From Berkiella sp050247135 (GTDB taxonomy: Bacteria > Pseudomonadota > Gammaproteobacteria > Berkiellales > Berkiellaceae), in the NCBI GenBank assembly GCA_050247135.1, contig JBFWUT010000013.1:7391-71390 (forward strand): DNA of 64,000 bases. Direction: 5' to 3'. Below the pieces are notes generated by a model that saw only the letters and a program-made list of their open reading frames with translations, searched no databases and had not been told where the DNA came from. Made by a program: the position numbers and the translations under genes. Positions 9,382-17,890 of this stretch are shown one piece after another (position 1 is the first letter of the stretch; the number at the start of each line of letters is the position of its first letter).

Positions 9382-9671
9382 AGATTATCAATTTTCTACG
9401 TTTTTTGACCCAAAAAAGATCGCCTGCATCGGTTGCGAAAGAGCGATTGCAAATCATTGTTTCGCATGAGAGCGCTCGCAAAACCGGTACTGATATTATC
9501 AAGCAACTACAAAGCGAGTTGATTGAAGTAATCAGCAAATACATTAAGGTTGATCAAGATCAAATCAAAGTACAGCTTGAGCGTAGCGGCGATTACTCTG
9601 TATTAGAATTAAATGTGACTTTGCCTGAAGGTGCGGCTTTGACGCATGATACGGAAAAGACAGCGTTCTAA
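9378..9671 (+). CDS. minE: Cell division topological specificity factor MinE
   Basis: A 97-residue MinE, which stimulates MinD ATPase and drives pole-to-pole oscillation. The N-terminal membrane-binding segment (MKIINFLRFL) and the MinD-contact region SVAKERLQIIVSHE are present, followed by the dimerisation domain (QLQSELIEVISKYIKVD). It is about ten residues longer than the E. coli protein because of a C-terminal tail. Its ATG overlaps the minD stop (ATGA), so translation is probably coupled. Confidence 0.95.
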   Translation: MKIINFLRFLTQKRSPASVAKERLQIIVSHESARKTGTDIIKQLQSELIEVISKYIKVDQDQIKVQLERSGDYSVLELNVTLPEGAALTHDTEKTAF

Positions 9672-9698
9672 ACTCTTCCCAATTTACTTGTATGCGTT

Positions 9699-9735
9699 GC
9701 CTGCCTGGCGTAGCTTTTAGCGAAGCCAGGTCGGC
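9699..9735. repeat. Hairpin between convergent minE and fadD
   Basis: Arms at 9699-9714 and 9720-9735 around a TTTTA loop, with a perfect CCTGGC/GCCAGG core and several mismatches. It lies exactly between two convergent genes and has no adjacent T run, so it looks more like a REP-type palindrome than an intrinsic terminator. It could still act on transcript ends of both genes. Confidence 0.55.
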
Positions 9736-9746
9736 CCCTACGACGG

Positions 9747-11426
9747 TTAACTATTCTTCTGTTCTTCTTCCCGCAAAGCTCTACGCAATACTTTGCCCAC
9801 ATTGGTTTTGGGTAACTCGGTCCTGAATTCGATTTCGCGTGGCACTTTGTAACCCGTTAAGTCTTTGCGACAATGCGCAATCACTTGTTCTGGCGTGAGC
9901 GCTGGATCGGATTTGACAATAAACGCTTTGACGATTTCGCCATGCTCTTCGTTTTTAACGCCAATGACCGCCACTTCTTTAACGCCTTTACAGGTCGCAA
10001 TCACGTCTTCAATTTCGTTGGGGTAAACGTTAAAGCCGGAAACAATAATAATATCTTTTTTGCGATCAACTAAACGCACAAAACCATGCTCATCGACTTT
10101 GGCCACATCCCCTGTGTGTAGCCAACCACTCTCATCTAATACCTCTTTAGTCGCTTCAGGTTGGTTCCAATAACCACGCATCACCTGTGGCCCCTGTACG
10201 CAAAGCTCTCCGGTTTCACCAATCGGTAATTCCTGGTTATTTTCATCGACAATTTTAATATTAGTAGAAGGTAACGGTAGGCCAATGGAGCCGTTATACG
10301 CTTTTAAATTCATGGGGTTAATGGTAACAGCGGGGCAGGTTTCGGTTAAACCATAAGCTTCAATTAATGGAACACCCGTGACTTGTTGCCAGCGCTCAGC
10401 AACCGCTCTTTGCACAGCCATACCGCCACCCAAGGTGAAGATAAATTTTGAAAAATCACATTTAGCAAACTCATCATTATGCAACAACGCGTTAAATAAG
10501 GTATTAACGCCCGTCATAATAGCAAACGGCTGACGCTTTAATTCTTTAATGAAACCTGGGATATCGCGTGGATTGGTGATAAGAATGTTAGGGATCCCAA
10601 CCCGTAAAAAGACTAAACAGTTCGCTGTTAATGAAAAGATATGATACAGCGGCAAAGCGGTAATAATCCCACCTTTGATCTCATGATGTAGAAACGATTC
10701 AATCCACGCACTCGCCTGTAGCACATTCGAGATCATATTTCGGTGTGTTAAAATGGCCCCTTTAATACCGCCTGTGGTGCCTCCTGTATATTGCAAGAAA
10801 GCAATATCTTCTCCTTTTACCGCTAGCGGCGCAAAGGCATTTTTATGCTTTTCGCTAATAATGTCTTTAAAGAGATAAGCATTGGGTATATGCCAAGCAG
10901 GGACCATTTTTTTGATATGCTTAAGCACCATGTTGACTAATGTGCCCTTAAAGCAACCCAACAAATCTCCAAGCTGAGTAACTACCACATGTTCTACTTG
11001 CGAACCTTCCAGCGCATGCTCAAGCACATGCGCAAAATTGGCTAACACCACAATACATTTTGCACCAGAATCCTGCAGCACGCGTTTCAATTCACGTACG
11101 GTATAGAGCGGGTTGACATTGACAACAACCATCCCGGCACGCAAAACGCCAAACAGTGAGACTGGATATTGCATCAGGTTGGGCATCATAATCGCAACGC
11201 GATCACCCTTTGCTAGGCGACAAGTCTGTTGTAAAAAACCTGCGAACGCTTGGCTCTTGTCGTCGATTTGTTGGTAGCTAAGACTTTTACCCATATTGGT
11301 GTAACAAGTCTTATCTTTGAATTTCGTGAAGCATTCGTTTGCAAAATCAACCAGCGAGGCATATTGATCCGGATCAATAAACTCAGGAACCCCAGGCTCA
11401 TAACTATTCAACCATATTTTTTCCAC
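9747..11426 (-). CDS. fadD: Long-chain-fatty-acid-CoA ligase FadD
   Basis: A 559-residue acyl-CoA synthetase (E. coli FadD is 561) that activates free fatty acids with ATP and CoA. The AMP-binding motif LQYTGGTTGGIKGAILTH is near residues 212-230, the adenylate-forming motif EAYGLTETCPA near 350, and the hinge and fatty-acyl signature GWLHTGDVAKVDEHGF followed by DRKKDIIIVSGFNVYPNE near 435-475. The catalytic Lys region GYKVPREIEF is near the end. It stands alone, convergent to minCDE, and together with fadE supports fatty-acid use. Confidence 0.95.
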   Translation of the reverse strand: MEKIWLNSYEPGVPEFIDPDQYASLVDFANECFTKFKDKTCYTNMGKSLSYQQIDDKSQAFAGFLQQTCRLAKGDRVAIMMPNLMQYPVSLFGVLRAGMVVVNVNPLYTVRELKRVLQDSGAKCIVVLANFAHVLEHALEGSQVEHVVVTQLGDLLGCFKGTLVNMVLKHIKKMVPAWHIPNAYLFKDIISEKHKNAFAPLAVKGEDIAFLQYTGGTTGGIKGAILTHRNMISNVLQASAWIESFLHHEIKGGIITALPLYHIFSLTANCLVFLRVGIPNILITNPRDIPGFIKELKRQPFAIMTGVNTLFNALLHNDEFAKCDFSKFIFTLGGGMAVQRAVAERWQQVTGVPLIEAYGLTETCPAVTINPMNLKAYNGSIGLPLPSTNIKIVDENNQELPIGETGELCVQGPQVMRGYWNQPEATKEVLDESGWLHTGDVAKVDEHGFVRLVDRKKDIIIVSGFNVYPNEIEDVIATCKGVKEVAVIGVKNEEHGEIVKAFIVKSDPALTPEQVIAHCRKDLTGYKVPREIEFRTELPKTNVGKVLRRALREEEQKNS

Positions 11427-11549
11427 ACAAAATCCTTATCACACTTTTTAGGCATTTTCGCTTATTTCGCTCTGGTTAGCCACCATAGCAAATAAATTAT
11501 TGGTTGGTAAATAAACTAATTTTAGTTTAAAAAGTAAGTGGTCTTGCAT

Positions 11550-11578
11550 TTGACACTTATCCTCTCAAGCGACATAAT
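11550..11578 (+). promoter_or_regulatory. Near-consensus sigma70 promoter
   Basis: TTGACA (11550-11555, perfect -35), exactly 17 bases, then CATAAT (11573-11578, 5 of 6). Predicted transcription start is near 11585, 32 bases before the ATG of a 59-residue ORF. This is the best promoter seen in the window by eye and implies strong expression of the small gene. Confidence 0.75.
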
Positions 11579-11616
11579 AGCGGCCACTTTAGTCAAAACA
11601 AACTGAGTAGAATTTC

Positions 11617-11796
11617 ATGCGCGTCCTCAGCAAAGAAGAAATCGTCACCGTTAACGGTGCTCTTTATGGTGAACTGTTTTTGGGTTTTGCTTTCCTCGCT
11701 GCTGGCATTTTCGCTTACTATAGCTTCTCAACAAGCCCTTCTAGAGCTTTGACTGATGCTGACTTGGCCTTTTTAACCGCTGGTCACTGTGCCTAA
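11617..11796 (+). CDS. 59-residue peptide with double-glycine-type leader-like N-terminus
   Basis: A short ORF directly behind a strong promoter, with GAG at 11605-11607 as a weak ribosome site. The protein begins MRVLSKEEIVTVNGA, which matches the general leader pattern of microcins and class II bacteriocins (M-R-x-L-[ST]-x-x-E-[IL]-x-x-V-x-G-[GAS]). Cleavage would fall after Gly14-Ala15. The rest is hydrophobic (ELFLGFAFLAAGIFAYYSFS), then a polar segment ending in AGHCA with one Cys near the C-terminus. No peptidase-ABC transporter or immunity gene is nearby. It could instead be a small single-pass membrane protein. That it is expressed is likely; the peptide class is inference. Confidence 0.6.
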   Translation: MRVLSKEEIVTVNGALYGELFLGFAFLAAGIFAYYSFSTSPSRALTDADLAFLTAGHCA

Positions 11797-11912
11797 GTAT
11801 AACTTTAAGGGCAACTCCTCGCTCTAGTTGTGAGCATATCCCCGCTCTCTCCTTTGGAACTTTTAGGTTCATCGCCTGTCACAACAGTAAGTACTTTGAA
11901 AAAGATCTCATT

Positions 11913-13745
11913 ATGTTGCAACAACAAACGCGATTTAGTATGGATGACTTACGAGGCTATCGCCGCACCATGGATAGCTTGGAAGAATTATGGATCCGCA
12001 AAGATTATCGTTTAAGTGAGCCTACACTCGAAGAAAAGCTTTCCAAAAAGCCCAAAACCCAGCAAAAAAGAAAAGAAGAGTTATTAGCCAAAGCCTGCCA
12101 AGAGCTTGGGATTGCGGCTATCATTTTTGAATTTAAATCCCTTGATTTGGTGAATAATAAAGCGGCCATTAAAGCACAAGGCGAACAAGTTCTGGTTGAA
12201 AAAAAGAATTTGCTCGACTATCAGATGGCCTCATTGATCCAGCGCGAGATTGTTAGATTACTTAAAAAAGAAGCCGCTGAAATCTTCGCTTTCGAAGAAA
12301 AAATGAAAGAATATCGTACATTAATTGCCGCCATTTTAGCGCAAGAAAAAAATGAAGCGCGTTTTCGCACTCAAGGCGTTCCTCTTGAACAAAAAATGCA
12401 GTTAGAAGCCAATTTGTTTAATATGCGAAAATTAATTCATGCTGAATCGATGGATCAATTAAAAGCCATTTTTAAACAGGTTGATAAATTAGCGGCGCAA
12501 TATACCCAAATACAACATACCCGTCAGCAAAATCAAGTTCAACACCAGCAAAAAATGACAAACACCATCAATAACTTTCAAGTGCAAGGTCAGCAGGTTT
12601 TTACGCCACAACAAAATACTCAGTTGGTCAATCTGTATACTGAAAAAAATCAAATTAAAAATGATATTGAAATTCTTGACAATGAAATTGTGAAAAAGAA
12701 AACCTTTGTACAAAAAGCCAAATCAAAATTAGCATCGATGTTCAAAGAAGAAGAAAAAATAAAGCAAGAGATCAAAGAAGAAGCTAGCCACGCAAATGCA
12801 GAGCAACAACAAGCTGCTGCAGAGTTTATTAGTGCTTTGGAAGAAAGCAGCGAATCTGAAATGGAAGAATTTATTTGCAATGAAGAGCTAGAACATTTAC
12901 AACATGATTTAGACGACCTCACATCGTCCTCTATGAACGAAGTTGACCCTGAGAAAAAAGCACGAATCAGACAAAAAATTGATGACATTTCAATAAGAGA
13001 ATTACGATTACAAGAAAAAATTGCTGCTTTGAAAAATAAACAAGAAGCGAATGAAAAGAAAATAGAAGATAAGCTCAAACGACTAACCGCAAGTTCATGG
13101 AATCCTGCAGCCTTACCCATGCGCGCAGAGAAGTTAAGACAACTCAAGAAAGAGCAACAACAAATCCAAGCCAAAATTGAACAGGCTGAGACTGAAATTA
13201 CCGAATTGACTGCCAAAAGACAAGTGCTTTCGGAAAAACTTCATATAGTGGTGGATTCTATTGAGTCAGTCTGTGATAAAGCTAAAGATCTCGTCCACAG
13301 AATATTTACCTCTAAAAAGAAACTCACTGGCGAGTCATTAGATGCCTTAAAAGAAAACGTCAGCCCAGCAAGTTTAGCAGCCCCTACAGGTTCAGCTGCC
13401 ACCGCCGCTGCCGCGCTTGCCGCAGTCGATGAGTTAAAAGCATCTTTAGATTCAGAAAGTGAAAGCTTTAGGCAAAATGACAATCTATTAGCTGCCCAGG
13501 CGGCAGAATGTGCTGCTCAAATGAATGATCTCGTCGCCCAAGCTGGGGCTGTCGCCGCTGTGGGAGCAGGATGCAGCGCGCAACTAGGCGCTATTGCGGG
13601 CAATAGCGTTCATAATGACGCAATCTCAGAAATGGATCGTAAAGAAAGCAAGCTCTATGAAGATATTCGTGCTAGAGCCGCAGTCGCCATGGGTGCCACA
13701 GCGGCCGCAGAACCTAGCCGCAACGTTTCATTGGGTCGCGAATAA
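11913..13745 (+). CDS. Long coiled-coil protein, possible effector
   Basis: A 610-residue, very Lys/Glu/Gln-rich soluble protein. Long heptad-like helices span about residues 40-180, 230-290 and 320-460 (for example EKIAALKNKQEANEKKIEDK and LKKEQQQIQAKIEQAETEI). The C-terminal 120 residues are Ala-rich (SAATAAAALAAVDELKASLD and later). There is no signal peptide or membrane segment and no enzymatic motif that I recognise. It sits in a run of effector-like genes, but secretion is not shown by the sequence. The start ATG at 11913 has only a weak ribosome site; the Met at 11940 is an alternative. Confidence 0.7.
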   Translation: MLQQQTRFSMDDLRGYRRTMDSLEELWIRKDYRLSEPTLEEKLSKKPKTQQKRKEELLAKACQELGIAAIIFEFKSLDLVNNKAAIKAQGEQVLVEKKNLLDYQMASLIQREIVRLLKKEAAEIFAFEEKMKEYRTLIAAILAQEKNEARFRTQGVPLEQKMQLEANLFNMRKLIHAESMDQLKAIFKQVDKLAAQYTQIQHTRQQNQVQHQQKMTNTINNFQVQGQQVFTPQQNTQLVNLYTEKNQIKNDIEILDNEIVKKKTFVQKAKSKLASMFKEEEKIKQEIKEEASHANAEQQQAAAEFISALEESSESEMEEFICNEELEHLQHDLDDLTSSSMNEVDPEKKARIRQKIDDISIRELRLQEKIAALKNKQEANEKKIEDKLKRLTASSWNPAALPMRAEKLRQLKKEQQQIQAKIEQAETEITELTAKRQVLSEKLHIVVDSIESVCDKAKDLVHRIFTSKKKLTGESLDALKENVSPASLAAPTGSAATAAAALAAVDELKASLDSESESFRQNDNLLAAQAAECAAQMNDLVAQAGAVAAVGAGCSAQLGAIAGNSVHNDAISEMDRKESKLYEDIRARAAVAMGATAAAEPSRNVSLGRE

Positions 13746-13787
13746 GCTATAATATCTAGCAGGAACAGCTCTTTTAAGGCCACATCC

Positions 13788-14015
13788 ATGAAATCGTTTT
13801 CCAACATTGCCGGAATACTCTTGATTCTGTTTGGGATTGCAGCGCTTTCTTATCAGGGATTTTCTTACACCAAGAAAGAAGATGTTATCCGAGTTGGTGA
13901 ACTTAAAGTCACCGCAGAAACCAAAGAAAGAGTTCATATTCCACCGATCGCGGGCGGTTTATCACTGGTTGCAGGCATTGTGCTCGTTGCTCTTGGGCGT
14001 TTTGGCAAAAAATAA
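13788..14015 (+). CDS. Small two-helix membrane protein
   Basis: A 75-residue protein with two hydrophobic helices (IAGILLILFGIAALSYQGF and GGLSLVAGIVLVALGRF). They are separated by a polar loop of about 30 residues containing EDVIRVGELKVTAETKERV. This layout is common in short bacterial inner-membrane proteins of unknown function (DUF3185-like), but I cannot assign the family firmly. A TATAAT at 13748-13753 with a weak TTTCAT 16 bases upstream may be its own promoter. It lies between two effector-like genes. Confidence 0.75.
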   Translation: MKSFSNIAGILLILFGIAALSYQGFSYTKKEDVIRVGELKVTAETKERVHIPPIAGGLSLVAGIVLVALGRFGKK

Positions 14016-14133
14016 GCACTTAGCTTTTATAGTAGGTCATCCTTTCGTCGGCATCCCATTCAAAAAGTTGCTCCCCTCCTCTTTTATCGTCTATGGCTTG
14101 TAAGAGTATATAAATAAGCCAGGAGATCATCTT

Positions 14134-16536
14134 ATGCCAAAAGGTGACATCAAAAGCAGCTCTGTTACCTTATACACCTGGGGTACCCATTACAACGCAG
14201 GCAATGGGATGGCGCATTTTTTAGATGCCAGTTTCTTCGGTGGGAATGTGGGACATGCCGCTATTGAACTGACGATCCCTGCAAATGACACAGGCAAAAA
14301 ACTCATTCAACAGTATTGTTTAAAAGGCAACAGCATAATAATCCCCTTCGAAAGAACCACACAAAACGTATTGGATGAAAACAACAAAGTCAAAAAACAA
14401 GAGGTGTATAAAGTTTACTTTAGCTGGTGGCCGGGAGACCCCAAGGGCTATGATTTAAGAGAAAATATCAACTCTGACAATCTTAACGAGCGCACGGGGG
14501 TCGATGTTGGGCAAGTAGATCCAAGGTTTGGGATCACACGTGAACAACGCACCTATCGCGGACCGTTAGGATCCAGAGTTGCCAATTTAGCGAATAAAGA
14601 AATTGCGCACCTCACTGCCTTAACACCCGAGCAAAAAGCCTTTATTGAAACACAAAGATTGTTGAATGAGTCGTCTGATAAGCTAGAAGCTATTACTATT
14701 ATAGAGAAAAAACTAGCCGAGAAAGACTCGATTGACATTGAAGGTTCATTATTTAATCTGTTACAACAAAATCTCGACAATTGGCAAGCAGCAGTCAAAA
14801 ATCCTAAAACATTGGATAAAAAAGACATCGAAAAAATCAAATCTGAATTACAAGACAAAAAAACAGAATTACGTGAAGAACGAGATATTCTCATCACTAA
14901 ACGAGACATTCTCAAAGGAACAATGGACTTAGAGACCGATGAAAAAATAAAAAATGAAATTTTAGAATTGAAAGCACTGGGTGACGATGAACGTCGAACA
15001 TTGATTGATAACAAAGACGAGCGTTTTTCAGAGCAAGCTTATATTCAATACCAACTCCAAGAAGTCACCAAGGTGTTAAACCCAGCGCAAAGCGTGGCCG
15101 TTTTTTGTCAAATGACACCTTTTGATATGTTAAAAGATAAAATCTTAGCCGTCTTATTCGACAAAAACTATCCACCTAATTTAAAAGATACGGTTAATCT
15201 AGAGCAGTGGCGACAATTTTTACCCGAAGAGCATAAAGATGTCACCAAAGAAACCATGACCAAAGAAATCTATGAAAAAGTACAACATAATGCCAAAGCT
15301 CAAAAAGAATATCTGTTTAATCGACAATCAGAATTATTTTCAGAGAAAAAGCTCGTCGACAAAATTTCACCCTTTATGCAAGGCGATAATCAATCGGTGG
15401 TAACCCGTGGGCACAGCCCAGACGATACCGTCCGCTTGCCCGTTGGCGGCATAACTGGCCATGAGCGCTTACAACATGGGCTTAATATAGAACGCATGCT
15501 CGCCAAAATGCGCAGTCTCACCGAAGATGGCAAAAAGTTTAATCTCGCTACCAAAAACTGCTCTGAAACAACAGGGGCCATCTTAGCCGCAGGTTCTGAA
15601 AAAAACTTAAAATCCTATTTTAAGAAAAAGGCTTGGGGTGGCTTTGGTAACCCACAAGAAGTATTAAACGGCGCACTACAGTATCAAAATGCGGTGACAA
15701 CCAATGGCGGTAAAAAGACAGTTTTGGAGCGTTTAAGCGCTTGGAACCCCTTAAATGCGGTCAGTTGGCTGGGGGGTAAAATGCTTAACAAAGTTGCCGA
15801 TCCTCAAACTTCAGTGCCCGCAAAGATTGCCCTAGGTATCGGTTTAATTCCGATGGCGGGGTTAGCTGCTGTCACTGAAACCGTTAAAGCGGTGTTTAAC
15901 CCTAAAAAGACCTTTAACAATTGCACCAATTTTGTGAAATATGCTTGGAACAATAACTCGACCTTTTTAAAAATCTGCTCTGTGCCAGCTGCATTAATCG
16001 CCGGGGTGGCAGCCATTCCTGCCGCTATACAGCACGGCGTGCAAAAGGCCATTGTGGAGCCTTTGACCAAAACCACCTATGACCGTGCTGCTTTATTGGA
16101 AAAAGAAAAGGGGATTGTCCAAGAACCTGTGATTAAGCGAGTGAAGTTAACAAAAGATAAACTAGCTGAAGTGGAAGCGGAAGATCCCACCACTGCCTTA
16201 GCCACTTTGCAACAATTATTACAGGAACACCCCGATAAAATTCCGGTCTTTACGCCGAAAACACAACAAATGGTCAACCATTATCTGAAAAGCCTCAACA
16301 GAGGGGATCCCGAGCAAGCGGCTAAAATTGAAACTTATGAGAATACGGTGAAAGAGATCTACGCCAAAACAAACCAAGCGACGCTTCCTCAGCAACGATT
16401 TGAGCAACCCAATGATCAACCCCGTCGTGATTCATTGAATGCTTTTGCTCGTCATCGTGAGCAGCAACACGAGGTGCCCCCTATGGGGCCATCCACCGAG
16501 CCAACCAAAACCCATCAACCACAACGGCCTGATTAG
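14134..16536 (+). CDS. 800-residue effector-like protein, possible permuted papain-like hydrolase
   Basis: Not similar to any family I can name. The N-terminus (residues 10-120) has TLYTWGTHYNAGNG, GGNVGHAAIELTIP (His41) and VYFSWWPGD. A helical, charged insertion spans about 150-440. A second conserved-looking patch is FNLATKNCSETTGAIL (Asn475-Cys476). A His in a GHAAIE strand followed much later by a Cys in an NC-x-x-T helix start is the order found in permuted papain-like folds (PPPDE, LRAT, YiiX types), so a thiol hydrolase is possible. Two Ala/Gly-rich hydrophobic stretches follow (about 565-590 and 612-640), then a Gln/Pro-rich tail. The ATG at 14134 is preceded by CCAGGAGATC. Confidence 0.6.
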   Translation: MPKGDIKSSSVTLYTWGTHYNAGNGMAHFLDASFFGGNVGHAAIELTIPANDTGKKLIQQYCLKGNSIIIPFERTTQNVLDENNKVKKQEVYKVYFSWWPGDPKGYDLRENINSDNLNERTGVDVGQVDPRFGITREQRTYRGPLGSRVANLANKEIAHLTALTPEQKAFIETQRLLNESSDKLEAITIIEKKLAEKDSIDIEGSLFNLLQQNLDNWQAAVKNPKTLDKKDIEKIKSELQDKKTELREERDILITKRDILKGTMDLETDEKIKNEILELKALGDDERRTLIDNKDERFSEQAYIQYQLQEVTKVLNPAQSVAVFCQMTPFDMLKDKILAVLFDKNYPPNLKDTVNLEQWRQFLPEEHKDVTKETMTKEIYEKVQHNAKAQKEYLFNRQSELFSEKKLVDKISPFMQGDNQSVVTRGHSPDDTVRLPVGGITGHERLQHGLNIERMLAKMRSLTEDGKKFNLATKNCSETTGAILAAGSEKNLKSYFKKKAWGGFGNPQEVLNGALQYQNAVTTNGGKKTVLERLSAWNPLNAVSWLGGKMLNKVADPQTSVPAKIALGIGLIPMAGLAAVTETVKAVFNPKKTFNNCTNFVKYAWNNNSTFLKICSVPAALIAGVAAIPAAIQHGVQKAIVEPLTKTTYDRAALLEKEKGIVQEPVIKRVKLTKDKLAEVEAEDPTTALATLQQLLQEHPDKIPVFTPKTQQMVNHYLKSLNRGDPEQAAKIETYENTVKEIYAKTNQATLPQQRFEQPNDQPRRDSLNAFARHREQQHEVPPMGPSTEPTKTHQPQRPD

Positions 16537-16543
16537 TCTCTCA

Positions 16544-16587
16544 AAATATCCTGCAGGACATCCAAAAATATCCTGCAGGACATCCAA
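16544..16587. repeat. Two direct copies of a 22-base repeat upstream of the RAYT gene
   Basis: Two tandem units (AAATATCCTGCAGGACATCC plus AA) with a 22-base period. Each contains the palindrome TCCTGCAGGA and the GGACATCC word. They lie between the stop of the 800-aa gene and the transposase gene. The same word, mostly inverted, recurs on the other side of the transposase (17783-17870), as expected for REP sequences served by a RAYT. Confidence 0.85.
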
Positions 16588-16655
16588 AAAAATTCGCTTG
16601 ATAATCGTACGCATTCTATATATATTACACATATCGCAGCACAGGATGTCGCAGT

Positions 16656-17645
16656 ATGACTACAGCTCGTTCCAATCAAATCGATCTAAGCGCTACAGCT
16701 TATTACCATTGCATGACACGCTGTGTGCGACGCTCTTATCTGTGCGGCGTTGATAAGGAAACTGGTAGAGACTACTCTCATCGCAAACCTTGGATAGTTT
16801 CTCGCATCCAACAATTAGCCAGTATTTTTGCCATCCATGTTTGCGCATATGCCGTTATGAGTAATCATTATCATCTAGTACTTTATGTAAACGATGATAT
16901 GGCATCAAAATGGAATGAAGATGAGGTGCTTGCGAGGTGGGCTGCATTGTTTCCTGCTGATGCAAAATCATTTAACACCTATTCCCACAAAGAAGGTATA
17001 CAAAAATTAGCACTGTGGCGACATCGACTTATGGACATTAGTTGGTATATGCGATGTTTAAACGAAAAAATTGCTCGTGCATCGAATAAAGAAGACGAAA
17101 CCAAAGGACGCTTCTGGGAAGGACGTTTTAAATCCCAAGCTTTGCTAGATGAGGGGGCTATCTTAAGCGCAATGGCTTACGTTGATTTGAATCCTATTCG
17201 TGCCAACATTGCTAAATCGCTAGAAGGTTCTGATTTTACATCGATTCAAGATCGTTTAATGCAATTGGCAAAGCAATTAAAGAAATCTCAATCTATTGAT
17301 AACACACAACAACCCAAACACTTAATGCCCTTTGCGAGCAAACAAATTCATCATAAAATACCTACGATTGATTTTGCATTATCAGATTACTTAGAATTAA
17401 TTGATTCAACCGGCAGAATGATTCGAGAGGATAAAAAAGGCGTTCTTCCTTCTAAATTAGCACCTATACTTAATCGCCTTAAACTCAATCCTACAGAATG
17501 GGTTAAAATGGTGTTAAATTTACAAAATCAATATTCTTATGCGATTGGTCATTCAGCAGTTTTATTAGAATTTAATAAAGACTGTCGGAGTCATGGCCCC
17601 AAAGGAATTGTGACTGCTAAAAAATGTTACCTTGGTGTAGCATAG
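16656..17645 (+). mobile_element. REP-associated tyrosine transposase (RAYT, Y1/IS200-like)
   Basis: A 329-residue HUH single-strand transposase. Diagnostic features are the N-terminal YYHCMTRCVRRSYLC, the metal-binding HUH motif SNHYHLVLYV near residue 70, and the region FWEGRFKSQALLDE followed by AYVDLNPIRANIA near 165-190, which is characteristic of RAYT (TnpA-REP) proteins. The C-terminal extension of about 140 residues is typical of larger family members. It is intact and flanked on both sides by GGATGTCC-containing palindromes. It separates the effector-like gene from the autotransporter. Confidence 0.9.
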
Positions 17646-17780
17646 CTTTAAATCTTCATTTATTCACAATTTTCAACATATCAGATATCACGCTTGTAGC
17701 ATCCCGTTAAATAATTCTTATCTTGATGTCACTTTTTTACAGAAATTTAAATGAGTAATGACAATTTTGAGTTTTAATGT

Positions 17781-17871
17781 TTGGATGTCCTCTATTCTTC
17801 TAGGGGATTTCCTTGAAGCTTAGATAGGACATCCAAATATTTGGATGTCCTGCAGGTTTTTTGGATGTCCT
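17781..17871. repeat. Palindromic GGATGTCC repeats downstream of the RAYT gene
   Basis: Four copies of GGATGTCC or its complement (17783, 17828 inverted, 17843, 17863). Positions 17826-17851 form a perfect 26-base palindrome with half-site AGGACATCCAAAT. The next unit repeats GGATGTCCTGCAGG of the upstream pair in inverse orientation. The array lies just past the end of the minus-strand autotransporter gene, so it may also terminate that transcript. The rest of 17646-17890 shows no gene. Confidence 0.88.
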
Positions 17872-17890
17872 TTAAGGTGTTTTTAAGGTG

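Noticed and set aside
12650..13216. 188-codon Ser/Cys/Phe-rich minus-strand ORF within the coiled-coil gene
   Set aside because: It is the complement of Lys/Glu/Gln-rich codons of the coiled-coil protein, a common artefact.
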